Origin: Anaerolineae bacterium
Lineage (GTDB): Bacteria; Chloroflexota; Anaerolineae; Anaerolineales; E44-bin32
Length of the DNA stretch: 64,000 bases
Reading direction: 5' to 3'
Assembly (NCBI GenBank): GCA_030605795.1
Contig: JAUWHR010000049.1
Coordinates: forward strand, 1-64,000
The notes below the pieces were generated by a model. The model searched no databases. It saw nothing but the letters and a program-made list of their open reading frames with translations, and had not been told where the DNA came from. The translations under genes and the position numbers were made by a program. Shown here piece after piece: positions 22,500 to 32,080 of the stretch. The stretch's first letter is position 1, and the number at the start of each line of letters is the position of its first letter.

Positions 22500-23480
22500 T
22501 TATACAGAGGTATCTACTTGGCGCGCCCATTCCCGTTCAGCTAAATACCAGCTGACGGTAGATTTCAGCCCCGCTTCAAGAGAGACCTGCGGTTCCCACC
22601 CTAAAAGACGACCCGCCTTGTCCACCTGCGCCAAGTTTGCCGCCATATCCGCCGGATGAAGCGGTCGATATTCAACTTTCGCTTTACGACCGAGCTGTTC
22701 TTCAAGTATCCGTATCAAATCATTTATTTTTACCACCTGGTGACCGCCCAGGTTGATAATTTCGTAGCCAACCGGCTGAATAGCCGAGATCGTTCCACGG
22801 GCGATATCGTCCAGATAGGTTAAACCGCGTGATTGTTCACCATCGCCATAGACGACAACCTTGCGACCCTCATGAATCCACTGAATAAAGCGGAATACTA
22901 CCATATCCGGACGGCCTGCCGGACCATAGACTGTGAAATAGCGAAGGATTGTCACGTCAATATCATGCAAATAATGGTAAGCGTGACACATTGTCTCCGC
23001 CGCCTTCTTGCTAGCAGCATATGGTTGGAGAGGGAGGCTGCTATCGGCGTCTTCCGGTGTGGGCAATGGTGCATCGGCGCCATAGATACTTGAAGTTGAC
23101 GCCATGACAAATTTTGGAATACTGTAGTGGCGACATAATTCCAATAAATTAATCGTCCCAACGATGTTGGTATCAACGTAGATCCATGGGTTATTTACAC
23201 TTGGTCGTACTCCGGCCCGCGCCGCTAAGTTGATCACCGCATCAAAGGGCTTTGTCTCTGCAACGAAGTCGGTCAATGTCTCATGATCGGCGATGTCGAT
23301 TTTGTGGAACGTGAAGCCCGGGTGGCCCTGCAATCGCCCTAGGCGCCATTTCTTCAATCGCACATCGTATGCGTCGTTCAGATTATCCAGGCCGATAACC
23401 TGATGACCATCTTCCAATAAGTATTCCGTGACCCGGGCACCGATAAAGCCGGCTGCACCAGGTAGCAGGTAGCGTGCCAT
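22500..23480 (-). CDS. UDP-glucuronate epimerase-like NAD-dependent epimerase
   Basis: LLPGAAGFIGARVTEYLLEDGHQVIGLDNLNDAYDVRLKKWRL; RAGVRPSVNNPWIYVDTN. Confidence 0.88.
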   Translation of the reverse strand: MARYLLPGAAGFIGARVTEYLLEDGHQVIGLDNLNDAYDVRLKKWRLGRLQGHPGFTFHKIDIADHETLTDFVAETKPFDAVINLAARAGVRPSVNNPWIYVDTNIVGTINLLELCRHYSIPKFVMASTSSIYGADAPLPTPEDADSSLPLQPYAASKKAAETMCHAYHYLHDIDVTILRYFTVYGPAGRPDMVVFRFIQWIHEGRKVVVYGDGEQSRGLTYLDDIARGTISAIQPVGYEIINLGGHQVVKINDLIRILEEQLGRKAKVEYRPLHPADMAANLAQVDKAGRLLGWEPQVSLEAGLKSTVSWYLAEREWARQVDTSV

Positions 23481-24817
23481 CAGAGCCTCACCACCTTGGG
23501 ATCATCTAACCCCGCCGCACCCAGCGCGTTTCGGGTGTCAAATACTAACTCGGCTGCCTGGGCCACCGCCGGGTAGTCAACAGTAGCGTGATCGGTGATG
23601 ATGATCACACAATCCGCCTGCTTTACCGCCTCGATCAGATCTGGAACTGATTTCAAATCCCATCCTTCGTGCCCAATCGATGGAATGTAGGGATCGTAAT
23701 ACTCCACCTGGGCTCCCTTCCCGAGCAGTAAGCCAATCACATCCAAAGCAGGCGATTCGCGCGTATCTGATATGTTCGGCTTATAAGCCACACCCAGGAT
23801 CAAGAGCCGGGAACCCATTAAAGGTTTTCTTCGGTCGTTGAGAGCATCCTGTACCCGATCTACAACGTAGCGTGGCATGTTGGTGTTGATCTCACTTGCC
23901 AATTCAATGAAGCGGGCGTTGTACTTGACGCTTTTAAGCTTCCAAGAGAGATAGAGCGGATCAATGGGGATGCAGTGGCCTCCCAATCCTGGGCCAGGAG
24001 TGAACTTCATGAAGCCAAAGGGTTTCGACGCCGCGGCCTCGATCACCTCCCAGACATCAATACCCAGCCGATCACACATCAATGCCACTTCATTTACCAG
24101 ACCAATGTTAACCGCCCGGAAAGTGTTCTCAAGCAACTTGGTCATCTCGGCCACTTCGGTGGACGAAACCCGCACAACGCTCTCCATCGCCTGGCCATAG
24201 AGCGCGGCAGCCACTTCGGTACAGGCGCGGGTGATTCCACCTATCACCTTAGGGGTGTTGACCGTCGTCCAATCCTTACGACCCGGATCCACCCGTTCTG
24301 GGGAAAACGCCAAGAAAAGGTCTTTCCCTACCACCAGATCGTCGGCTTCAAGTTCTGGCTGAACTATCTCACGCGTTGTGCCAGGATAGGTTGTAGACTC
24401 GAGAATAATCAGCATCTCGGGGTGAAGAACTGATCGTAAGGACTGAGCAGCTGAAACGATAAACGATAGGTCTGGATCGCCTGTCTTACGCAAAGGAGTG
24501 GGCACGCAAATGCTCACCGCGTCCACCTCGGCTAAGGCTTGGTAAGAAGCGCTTAACACGAGCAAATCATGTTCGATCAATTTCACGACCTGCTCACCTG
24601 GCACATCTTCGATGTAACTTCGCCCTTGTCCCAGCCTTTCAATCTTCTCTGGGTCAGAGTCAATTCCGACAACATTGTAACCCGCCTCGGCGAGTAAAAC
24701 AGCCAGAGGAAGGCCGACATAGCCAAGACCCACAACGCCGAGGCGCGCCTGACGATTTGAAAATCGATTCATGAGCGCCTGCGCAGCAGGCGGTAAATCA
24801 GGAATATGCTTGGTCAT
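23480..24817 (-). CDS. Nucleotide sugar dehydrogenase (UDP-GlcNAc/ManNAc 6-dehydrogenase type)
   Basis: LGVVGLGYVGLPLAVLLAEAGYNVVGID; GPGLGGHCIPIDPLYLSWK; start set at MTKHIPDL to reduce overlap with UDG. Confidence 0.93.
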   Translation of the reverse strand: MTKHIPDLPPAAQALMNRFSNRQARLGVVGLGYVGLPLAVLLAEAGYNVVGIDSDPEKIERLGQGRSYIEDVPGEQVVKLIEHDLLVLSASYQALAEVDAVSICVPTPLRKTGDPDLSFIVSAAQSLRSVLHPEMLIILESTTYPGTTREIVQPELEADDLVVGKDLFLAFSPERVDPGRKDWTTVNTPKVIGGITRACTEVAAALYGQAMESVVRVSSTEVAEMTKLLENTFRAVNIGLVNEVALMCDRLGIDVWEVIEAAASKPFGFMKFTPGPGLGGHCIPIDPLYLSWKLKSVKYNARFIELASEINTNMPRYVVDRVQDALNDRRKPLMGSRLLILGVAYKPNISDTRESPALDVIGLLLGKGAQVEYYDPYIPSIGHEGWDLKSVPDLIEAVKQADCVIIITDHATVDYPAVAQAAELVFDTRNALGAAGLDDPKVVRL

Positions 24818-24848
24818 AGGATGGGTTTGCTCCTGATACTGAGGTAAA

Positions 24849-25466
24849 TCAGAATAAACTGAGTTGCTCTGGATCGGTAGGTGGCTCAACTTCCGAGGAC
24901 GATATCTGTTGACTGCGGGCGATGAGTTCTGGCAAGAGAGCGAAGTCCTCTTCTACTACCCGGCGCAGAGAAGGCTGATGTAAAGCCGCGGCTGGGTGGT
25001 ACATGGGCACCACCAGTCGACCCATAACCACACTTGCTTTTCCATGAATGGCGCTGATACGTACGTTAGGAAAGTAGCGGGCCATGGAAAACCGCCCCAA
25101 AGTGACGATGACATTTGGGTTGATAGCTCGGACTTGGCGGTCCAGGTACTTCGCACAAGCTTGTATTTCGTCAGTTTGGGGATCGCGATTGCCAGGAGGA
25201 CGACACTTAATGACATTACAAATAAACACCTGTTCACGGCTCATGTCAATACTGGCTAGCAATTCTTCCAGAAAGCGGCCAGCAGCACCCACAAAGGGAC
25301 GACCCTGTTCATTTTCATGGAAGCCAGGGCCTTCCCCAATGAACACCAGATCGGCGTTGGCGGGACCTTCGCCAGGGACTGCATGCTTACGGGAATGATG
25401 TAGCTTGCATTTGGTACACACTGCTACCTCAGCCGCGATTGCCTCGAGCTCTCCCTCTGGATTCAC
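24849..25466 (-). CDS. Type-4 uracil-DNA glycosylase (Fe-S)
   Basis: CTKCKLHHSRKHAVPGEGPANADLVFIGEGPGFHENEQGRPFVGAAG. Confidence 0.95.
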   Translation of the reverse strand: MNPEGELEAIAAEVAVCTKCKLHHSRKHAVPGEGPANADLVFIGEGPGFHENEQGRPFVGAAGRFLEELLASIDMSREQVFICNVIKCRPPGNRDPQTDEIQACAKYLDRQVRAINPNVIVTLGRFSMARYFPNVRISAIHGKASVVMGRLVVPMYHPAAALHQPSLRRVVEEDFALLPELIARSQQISSSEVEPPTDPEQLSLF

Positions 25467-25972
25467 CAGTCACCTCCGTCTACCTCAACCCGCCTCCTAT
25501 GCAGATCTGTCAAGGTCATCAATAACGCATCCTCGTTGTTGTCGCGGTAATAATTCTCTTTCCGGCCCTTGATCACAAAATCATGTTTTAGATACATATT
25601 TTCAGCCGCATGGTTAGAAACACGCACTTCAAGTGTGGCGATCTCAGCTCCCATGCCCACCGCCCATTCAAGCACCGCCAGAAGCAACCTCTCTCCGATC
25701 CCCTGGCGCCGATGATTGGGATGAACAGCTAATGTGCTAATATGCACCTCATCCGCAATCAACCAGCAACCCGCAAAACCGATCACCGATTGCGGGTGTG
25801 TATCATCCAACTCTGCGACAAGCAGATGGGCAGCTGGATTCCTCGTCAGCTCAAACCGATAGGATCGCTCTGGCCAGGGCAGCGGGAACGACAGGCGGTC
25901 AATCCGAAGCACGACCGGCAAGTCATCGAGTGTCATCTCCCGGATGAGCATATCCGAAATCTTTTGCCTCAC
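25463..25972 (-). CDS. rimI: Ribosomal protein S18-alanine N-acetyltransferase
   Basis: GNAT motif HPNHRRQGIGERLLLAVLEWA; LEVRVSNHAAENMYLKHDFVIKGRKENYY; adjacent to tsaB. Confidence 0.93.
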   Translation of the reverse strand: MRQKISDMLIREMTLDDLPVVLRIDRLSFPLPWPERSYRFELTRNPAAHLLVAELDDTHPQSVIGFAGCWLIADEVHISTLAVHPNHRRQGIGERLLLAVLEWAVGMGAEIATLEVRVSNHAAENMYLKHDFVIKGRKENYYRDNNEDALLMTLTDLHRRRVEVDGGDW

Positions 25973-26637
25973 ACCGCGCTCTCACGTCGAGGTCTGAGGT
26001 AGATCAATGTCAGAGCGGCTGGATCGGAGACCTTCCCAGACCGCATCTGCTCCCAGGCCAACTCCGCCAGGAAGCTGGGTCGGCGGATACACTGCGCCGG
26101 AGGCGCTAACACAGCCTTTGGTTCATCGGAAAGAGCTTCGCGTCCCTCGGGGTCAACCTCACCACAAATGTAAGTTCTCTCCCTAAGAAGTTCAAGCACA
26201 TCCGCCCAGGTAAGGCTTTCAGCCTCCGCTTGGGATTGCCAACCGTTATGCCTCCATTTGTACCACATCCCAGCGATGCGCTTCCGACCAGCTCGGATCA
26301 CCGCCAACATGGGTTCAGGCCGGTGCGGTTGGCTTTGGACGAGGATATCAAACGTGGGGATACCCACCAGCGGTAGATTATGGGCCAAGGATAAACCCTT
26401 AGCCAAGGCCATACCGATGCGTAAACCGGTGTATGAGCCAGGTCCTAGCGCAACGGCCACCCCGGTCAATGAAGCCGGTGTGCTCCCCACCCTGCGCAAG
26501 ATAAGCGCCACTTCAGGGGCTAGCTCGATTGTATGATGATCGACACCCAGCCAAATAGACTCCGCCAGCACCTGGGATCCGTCATGCAGTGCAATACCTA
26601 TCATCCGAGTGGCGGTGTCTAATGCAAGCAACATCAT
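25969..26637 (-). CDS. tsaB: tRNA t6A biosynthesis protein TsaB
   Basis: LLALDTATRMIGIALHDG; GPGSYTGLRIGMALAKGL. Confidence 0.95.
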   Translation of the reverse strand: MMLLALDTATRMIGIALHDGSQVLAESIWLGVDHHTIELAPEVALILRRVGSTPASLTGVAVALGPGSYTGLRIGMALAKGLSLAHNLPLVGIPTFDILVQSQPHRPEPMLAVIRAGRKRIAGMWYKWRHNGWQSQAEAESLTWADVLELLRERTYICGEVDPEGREALSDEPKAVLAPPAQCIRRPSFLAELAWEQMRSGKVSDPAALTLIYLRPRRESAV

Positions 26638-27134
26638 CAGCCTCCAAAGGTTACCTGGCGGAATTTGCGTAACATACGATCATAGCGCAAACCGAAGGCC
26701 TCGATATGCAATCCTCGCCGCATATCATCCACCCAGCGCAGGCTGATCCATAGACGTTGGGGAGTAAGCGCCTCAGCTACCCGTTCCGGCCATTCCACCA
26801 GTAAAGGACCCCCCCTTTCCAATAATTCCTCTAAACCAAGCGCGACCGCCTCGGCAACGCCACTCAGGCGGTAGGCATCGAAGTGAAATAGCGTAGCGGC
26901 GTCTGCCCGTCGATACTCATTTATCAACACGAAGGTTGGACTGGTGACCGGATCAAGCGACCCCCAGCCGCGTGCAATTCCCTGGGCTAATGTCGTTTTT
27001 CCAGAACCCAGATCACCCGCTAGGCAAACTAGGTCGCCTGGCTGCAACAGTTCACCCAGACGAACCCCAAAACGCTGGGTTTGCTCAGGACTGTGACTGA
27101 GAAATTCGAGGCTGTGCTCATCCAGTATGGGCAT
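26637..27134 (-). CDS. tsaE: tRNA t6A biosynthesis ATPase TsaE
   Basis: LAGDLGSGKTTLAQGIARGWG, TSPTFVLINEY, HFDAYRL; start placed at MPILDEHS, N-terminal extension to 27257 likely not real. Confidence 0.93.
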   Translation of the reverse strand: MPILDEHSLEFLSHSPEQTQRFGVRLGELLQPGDLVCLAGDLGSGKTTLAQGIARGWGSLDPVTSPTFVLINEYRRADAATLFHFDAYRLSGVAEAVALGLEELLERGGPLLVEWPERVAEALTPQRLWISLRWVDDMRRGLHIEAFGLRYDRMLRKFRQVTFGG

Positions 27135-27301
27135 GGACCGTGATGGATTATACGCCAGCCATCCTGCACCTACAAGCAGCGCGGAAAAAAGAACGGATAG
27201 GGCTATGCGGTTTGGTTCATCCAGGTTTCGACCGACTGCCATAACCCCGAACTTCATGTGGCCCCTTCCCTTCCGGTCGCCTACGTGCTACTATCTACCC
27301 C

Positions 27302-28030
27302 ATGCGGGTCTTAGTCCTCTCAGACATCCACGCTAACCTCACCGCATTGGAAGCGGTCCTCGACGCTGCCGGACCCCACGATGCTGTTTGGTGCTTAGGA
27401 GACCTGGTAGGTTACGGGCCAGACCCGAACGAGTGTGTCGAACAAGTTCGCTCTCTCCCCGAGTTGCTCTGTCTTATCGGTAACCACGACCAAGCTGCCT
27501 TGGATATGATCCCACTTTCGCGTTTTAATCGGGACGCTGGCGAGGTTGCAGCCTGGACACAGCAAGTACTAACAGAGGAAAACAAGAACTTCCTTCACTC
27601 ATTACCAAGTAAAATCGTATTCGACCGTTTTACCCTGGTCCATGGAAGCCCTGATCAGCCAGTTTGGGAGTATATACTTGATCCCCATACCGCTAACCGC
27701 AGCTTCGATGTCTTAAAGACGGAATATTGCCTAGTTGGGCATACCCACCTGCCGCTCATCTTCCACCGCCTGCCTGAAGAGACCATTACAATAATTATGC
27801 CAGTGGAATGGGGAGAAGCCATGCCTCTCACCCAGCAGATGATTCTCAACCCAGGTTCGGTGGGACAACCTCGGGATAGGGACCCTCGCGCCTGCTATGC
27901 AACCCTCGACCTCGAAGCCAACACCTGGGAGATGAAACGGATAAGTTATGACATCAGTCAGGTGCAACTACGCATCATGGAAGCCGGTCTCCCCGAACGA
28001 CAAGCACTACGGCTCATGGCTGGATGGTGA
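27302..28030 (+). CDS. Metallophosphoesterase (YfcE/ApaH-like)
   Basis: VLVLSDIHANLTALEAVLDAAGPHDAVWCLGDLVGYGPDP, LIGNHDQA, HGSPDQP, GHTHLP. Confidence 0.93.
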   Translation: MRVLVLSDIHANLTALEAVLDAAGPHDAVWCLGDLVGYGPDPNECVEQVRSLPELLCLIGNHDQAALDMIPLSRFNRDAGEVAAWTQQVLTEENKNFLHSLPSKIVFDRFTLVHGSPDQPVWEYILDPHTANRSFDVLKTEYCLVGHTHLPLIFHRLPEETITIIMPVEWGEAMPLTQQMILNPGSVGQPRDRDPRACYATLDLEANTWEMKRISYDISQVQLRIMEAGLPERQALRLMAGW

Positions 28031-28103
28031 ACAGGAACCATCCGGACATGTAAGACGTCCTAGGAATGAAGGCCCGATCATTTGAAACCAGGAGGCGATT
28101 ACC

Positions 28104-29018
28104 ATGAGCAAGCACATCACACTCTTTTTATTGCTAATCGTTGCCATGATCTTGGCTGCGTGCGCCCCAGCAGCGAGCCAAAGCTATGAGCAGGGATTAG
28201 CCATCGAGGCGCCCGCCCCGGCCATGGTCGTCGAAAGCGACATGGTCGCTGGCGCCCCGCCTGCCGAACCTAAATCAAGTTTCGCTGCCCAAGATGTAGT
28301 TGCTGAGAGGCTGGTGATCCGCAATGCAAACCTTACGCTTGTCGTCACCGACCCGGCTCAATCAGTGGAAGCCATTAGCCAGATGGCTCAGGAGATGGGC
28401 GGCTTTGTCGTCTCTTCGAATATCTATCAAACCACTTATGATGACAACATACTGGCCAATCGGGCTTCAATAACTATCCGTGTTCCTGCCGATCAGTTAG
28501 ATGAGGCTTTGAGCCGCATTAAACAGGACGCCATCGAGGTGCGCAGCGAAAACGTTTCTGGGCAGGATGTTACCCAGGAATACACCGATCTGCAATCCCA
28601 GCTACGAAACCTAGAGGCAGCGGAGGATGAACTACGGGAGATTATGAAAGCGTCAACCAACGCCGAATATGTATTGGATGTTTTCGAGCACTTGCGCCAG
28701 GTTCGACAAGAAATCGAGATCACCAAAGGCCGGATTCAATACTACGAGCAATCGGCTCGCATGTCGGCAATCATTGTTGATCTGCTCCCCGATGTAGCTA
28801 CCAGGCCATTACAAATCGGCCGTTGGGAACCGCAAGGTACAGCCAAAGCCGCTCTCGGAGCATTGATCAATTTACTTAAGTATATGGTCGACGCTGCTAT
28901 TTGGGGGCTGATTTGTGTGTTCCCGATCGCCGCGATCCTTGGCGTACCCGCCTGGTTCGTGGTTCGAGCGATTAGACGCCGCCGTAAGATTAAGCAGGAT
29001 GAATCAGAGGCATCCTAG
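28104..29018 (+). CDS. DUF4349-domain lipoprotein
   Basis: Lipobox LAAC; RLVIRNANLTLVVTDPAQSVEAISQMAQEMGGFVVSS; coiled-coil and C-terminal TM. Confidence 0.85.
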   Translation: MSKHITLFLLLIVAMILAACAPAASQSYEQGLAIEAPAPAMVVESDMVAGAPPAEPKSSFAAQDVVAERLVIRNANLTLVVTDPAQSVEAISQMAQEMGGFVVSSNIYQTTYDDNILANRASITIRVPADQLDEALSRIKQDAIEVRSENVSGQDVTQEYTDLQSQLRNLEAAEDELREIMKASTNAEYVLDVFEHLRQVRQEIEITKGRIQYYEQSARMSAIIVDLLPDVATRPLQIGRWEPQGTAKAALGALINLLKYMVDAAIWGLICVFPIAAILGVPAWFVVRAIRRRRKIKQDESEAS

Positions 29019-29155
29019 CCTCGAAGGTAGTTGCCCGGGCGCCTTATCGGAGGATACAGACCCCTGACGAAGGTACCCATCCTAAAGGATGCAGCTACAG
29101 CCTTATCCGAATATGTAGCCGCTGGCTTTAACCTGCGTCGGCTGAGTAAAAATCC

Positions 29156-29923
29156 TCAACCTTGCTCAATCGCCAATCGAACTTGGGAAGCCAGCTTCCC
29201 AAATGCCCCTGTATGGGTCATCTCCAGACTTCGGGGACGAGGTAGCGGGATCGGTAGATCTAGACACACATGAGCTGGGCGCGCGCTTAGCACAAACACC
29301 CGGTCTGCTAGAAGGACCGCCTCGGAAATCGAATGGGTCACCATTACCACTGTCACCGTCCGCGCCTCCCAGACGCGCATTAACTCCGCGCCCATACGTT
29401 CACGGGTCAGCGCGTCGAGCGACCCAAACGGCTCATCGAGCAGCAGCAGATTGGGCTCATGGATCAGCGCGCGGGCGATCGCCACCCGCTGTGCCATACC
29501 CCCTGAGAGATCACATGGATAAGAGGTCTCAAACCCATTCAACCCCACCAGGTTAATCAGATTATTGGCACGGTCCTCCGCCTCCCTAGCTGGAACCTGC
29601 TGCAACTCCAATGGCAGTACGATGTTACTTAAGACCGTGCGCCAGGGCATCAGGTTAGCTTGTTGGAAGACAAAACCAATGCGCCGCCTGGGCTGTGCTA
29701 ACCGCTTGCCTTCAAAGACCACTTCTCCATAAGTAGGCGCAATTAGGCCAGCCAATAGACGGAGAAGAGTGGTCTTGCCACAACCTGAAGGCCCTACGAA
29801 ACATACAAATTCTTGCCGCGAGACGGTAAAGCTCACCCCAGCCAACGCTTGTATACCTCCATCACCATTGGGATAGACCATAGATAGATCGTATGCGGTA
29901 AGGATCGGGGCTGACTCAGACAT
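29156..29923 (-). CDS. ABC importer ATP-binding protein (SsuB/TauB/ThiZ family), predicted flavin/riboflavin uptake
   Basis: FVGPSGCGKTTLLRLLAGL, GFVFQQANLMPWRTV, LSGGMAQRVAIARAL, LLLDEPFGSLDAL; downstream of FMN riboswitch. Confidence 0.88.
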   Translation of the reverse strand: MSESAPILTAYDLSMVYPNGDGGIQALAGVSFTVSRQEFVCFVGPSGCGKTTLLRLLAGLIAPTYGEVVFEGKRLAQPRRRIGFVFQQANLMPWRTVLSNIVLPLELQQVPAREAEDRANNLINLVGLNGFETSYPCDLSGGMAQRVAIARALIHEPNLLLLDEPFGSLDALTRERMGAELMRVWEARTVTVVMVTHSISEAVLLADRVFVLSARPAHVCLDLPIPLPRPRSLEMTHTGAFGKLASQVRLAIEQG

Positions 29924-29925
29924 CT

Positions 29926-30912
29926 TCAGGGCAAGAACTCATTGGTGAAAGCCTGACTTAGATCGAGGTGCTCCTGCAACAACCCCATCTCTAGCAGCAC
30001 CTGCTCCATGTTCTCCCAAGACTGTGGATCAGAGTAGCCCAAGCGATTCGCCTTCCAGAATTCAATACTGGCGACAAGCACGCCGCGCTGAACAGTCTCA
30101 TCCGCCTGCTCTAGACCTTCAACATATAGCTTCGAGATCTCATACGCCTCAGCCGGGTCTTCTATCGTGTCCTGCAATCCCTTCAGGGTCGCAGCCACCA
30201 TCCGCTGGACCAGATCTGGATGCTCGGTAATGATCGTCTGGTTGGTGATCAGGCCATTAGAAGTCAGGTGAACATAATCCGCCACCCGGATTACATTCAC
30301 TGGAACACCCTGAGCTTCGAGTTGAAGAGGTTCGTTGTTGGCATAAATAACGACCGCATCTTCCTGCCCTTCGTAGAGGGATTCCACCTGGTTGTAGCCG
30401 ATCGAGTCAAGAGTGATCGCATCATTCGATACGCCAGCCGCGCTCAATAAAGCCCGGTAGCCGATATACGATGCCCCATACAAACCCGGAATACCCACCC
30501 GTTTCCCGATCAAATCGGCTGGGGTCATGATCCCACTCTCTACCGGAGCAGCAACCGCCACCGGATAGTCCTGCCACCAAGCCATCACGTACACCACTGG
30601 TAAATCCTGCGCTCGCGCCAGGAGCACTTGTTCGCCAGAAACAACAGCAAAATGAAGCTCATTCGCTCCGATTAACTGCACAGCCTCCGTTTCTGGAATG
30701 TGGTTGAACTCAATTTCAATACCGACATCTTGGTAGTAACCGTGCTCAGCGGCGACATATAGGGGAGCAAATTGAACATCCGGTCGGTATCCCATTGTCA
30801 GACGGACATGGGCGGTCGCCTCCGTAACTTCTAGTTCAGGGCTCTTTACGCCGACGCAACCCGACAATGACAAACAAAGCGCAAGTAAGATGAAGGTCCA
30901 ACGCAGTGACAT
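29926..30912 (-). CDS. NMT1/THI5-like substrate-binding lipoprotein, predicted RibY-like flavin binding protein
   Basis: Lipobox LSGC; RLTMGYRPDVQFAPLYVAAEHGYYQDVGIEIEFNH. Confidence 0.85.
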   Translation of the reverse strand: MSLRWTFILLALCLSLSGCVGVKSPELEVTEATAHVRLTMGYRPDVQFAPLYVAAEHGYYQDVGIEIEFNHIPETEAVQLIGANELHFAVVSGEQVLLARAQDLPVVYVMAWWQDYPVAVAAPVESGIMTPADLIGKRVGIPGLYGASYIGYRALLSAAGVSNDAITLDSIGYNQVESLYEGQEDAVVIYANNEPLQLEAQGVPVNVIRVADYVHLTSNGLITNQTIITEHPDLVQRMVAATLKGLQDTIEDPAEAYEISKLYVEGLEQADETVQRGVLVASIEFWKANRLGYSDPQSWENMEQVLLEMGLLQEHLDLSQAFTNEFLP

Positions 30913-30926
30913 AATCCATTGCCTCC

Positions 30927-31742
30927 TTAGGATCGAGAGGTAACTTCACGATAGGCCAACAGCCAACGCTCTAGTCCTGCCACCACTCCATACAGCGCAA
31001 GCGCCATGCCGACCAGGTCGAACACCACCACGAAGACAAGTGCGGTGTCGTATAGGCCACGCCCTACGTTGATCAGATAACCTAGGCCCTCGTCAGCGGC
31101 CACGAACTCGCCGACAACTGCCCCGATCACCGAGAGCGTGGCACCGATCTTCAGCCCCCCAAATAAAACCGGCATCGCGGCTGGCACTTCAAGCTTGGCG
31201 AAGATCTGCCAGCGAGTGGCTCGCAGGGAACGCATCAGGTCTCGTAAATCTACTGGCACTGAACGCAAGCCGACCACTGTGTTAACCAGTACGGGGAAGA
31301 AGACGATTAATGCACTGATCAACAACTTCGAGAGGCTCCCCGTGCCAAACCAGATTACCAGCAATGGCGCGATTGCCACCACCGGGACAGACTGAGAGGC
31401 GACGATGTAGGGCGCTAATAGACGCTCAATTGTGCGTGATTTGGCCAGACCATATCCCAGGCAGATGGCTACCGTCAATCCCAACGACAGCCCACCCAGC
31501 ACCTCAAGTAAAGTCACTACTGTATGCCGTAGCAGACTGCCATCATCGAGCGCGAGTAAGAAGCGACTCCAAACAGCTCGCGGAGAAGGCACCATGAAAG
31601 CCGGCAAACCGCTCCACCGGGTGAAGGCTTCCCATGCTAAAAGAGTTAAAAGCAGCGTTACCGGCAGCGTCCATAAAGTAAATTTGCGTCGTGTCGACAC
31701 CCGTGGTAAAAGGGTTGCACCTGTCTGCTCGTCCTTCGTCAT
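30927..31742 (-). CDS. ABC importer permease (ThiX/SsuC family), predicted RibX-like
   Basis: SQSVPVVAIAPLLVIWFGTGSLSKLLISALIVFFPVLVNTVVGLRSV; start MTKDEQTG at 31742 since the ORF-track extension to 31883 reads through leader hairpins. Confidence 0.88.
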   Translation of the reverse strand: MTKDEQTGATLLPRVSTRRKFTLWTLPVTLLLTLLAWEAFTRWSGLPAFMVPSPRAVWSRFLLALDDGSLLRHTVVTLLEVLGGLSLGLTVAICLGYGLAKSRTIERLLAPYIVASQSVPVVAIAPLLVIWFGTGSLSKLLISALIVFFPVLVNTVVGLRSVPVDLRDLMRSLRATRWQIFAKLEVPAAMPVLFGGLKIGATLSVIGAVVGEFVAADEGLGYLINVGRGLYDTALVFVVVFDLVGMALALYGVVAGLERWLLAYREVTSRS

Positions 31743-31768
31743 CCCCAAGCTTGACCTCTCAATGAAAT

Positions 31769-31793
31769 ACCCCGAAGGGTCTACCTTCGGGGC
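31769..31793 (-). promoter_or_regulatory. Second leader hairpin between FMN riboswitch and permease gene
   Basis: 9-bp stem CCCCGAAGG / CCTTCGGGG just upstream of the start codon. Confidence 0.6.
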
Positions 31794-31823
31794 AGACACA
31801 TGCAATTTCCAGCGCGATGCACC

Positions 31824-31859
31824 ACAAAACAAGCCCCCGAAGATGGTCATCTTCGGGGC
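31824..31859 (-). terminator. Rho-independent terminator of FMN riboswitch expression platform
   Basis: Minus strand GCCCCGAAGAT-GACC-ATCTTCGGGGGC followed by TTGTTTTG. Confidence 0.8.
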
Positions 31860-31894
31860 ACAACTCACCACCCTGGTGGACATCTCCAGCCAGG

Positions 31895-32028
31895 TTTATA
31901 ACCTTCTCCCATCCGGACTTTACCGTCGGCTCCGGATTTCCACCGGATCTTGCGTCAAGGACGCTTGCGGGCTATACCGCCGATCGGGAATTGGGTTTGT
32001 GACCCTCACCCTGCCCCGAAGGCTAAAC
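31895..32028 (-). ncRNA. FMN riboswitch (RFN element)
   Basis: Minus strand AGCCTTCGGGGCAGGGTGAGGGTCAC...AATTCCCGATCGGCGGTATAGCCCGC...GATCCGGTGGAAATCCGGAGCCGACGGTAAAGTCCGGATGGGAGAAGGTT; P1 AGCCTTC/GAAGGTT pairs. Confidence 0.95.
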
Positions 32029-32080
32029 TATTCTATTGTTATTATTATACCCGTTTCAACCGAACTAAGATACCGCATCC

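Noticed and set aside
26637-27257. TsaE fused to an N-terminal TM segment
   Set aside because: Hydrophobic extension lies upstream of a good internal start (MPILDEHS) and next to a divergent promoter region; no reason to accept a fusion
29203-29556. 117-aa plus-strand ORF
   Set aside because: Antisense to the ABC ATPase gene; low-complexity composition typical of a shadow ORF
31743-31883. N-terminal extension of permease ORF in the supplied track
   Set aside because: Extension translates the riboswitch terminator and second hairpin; MTKDEQ at 31742 is a better start
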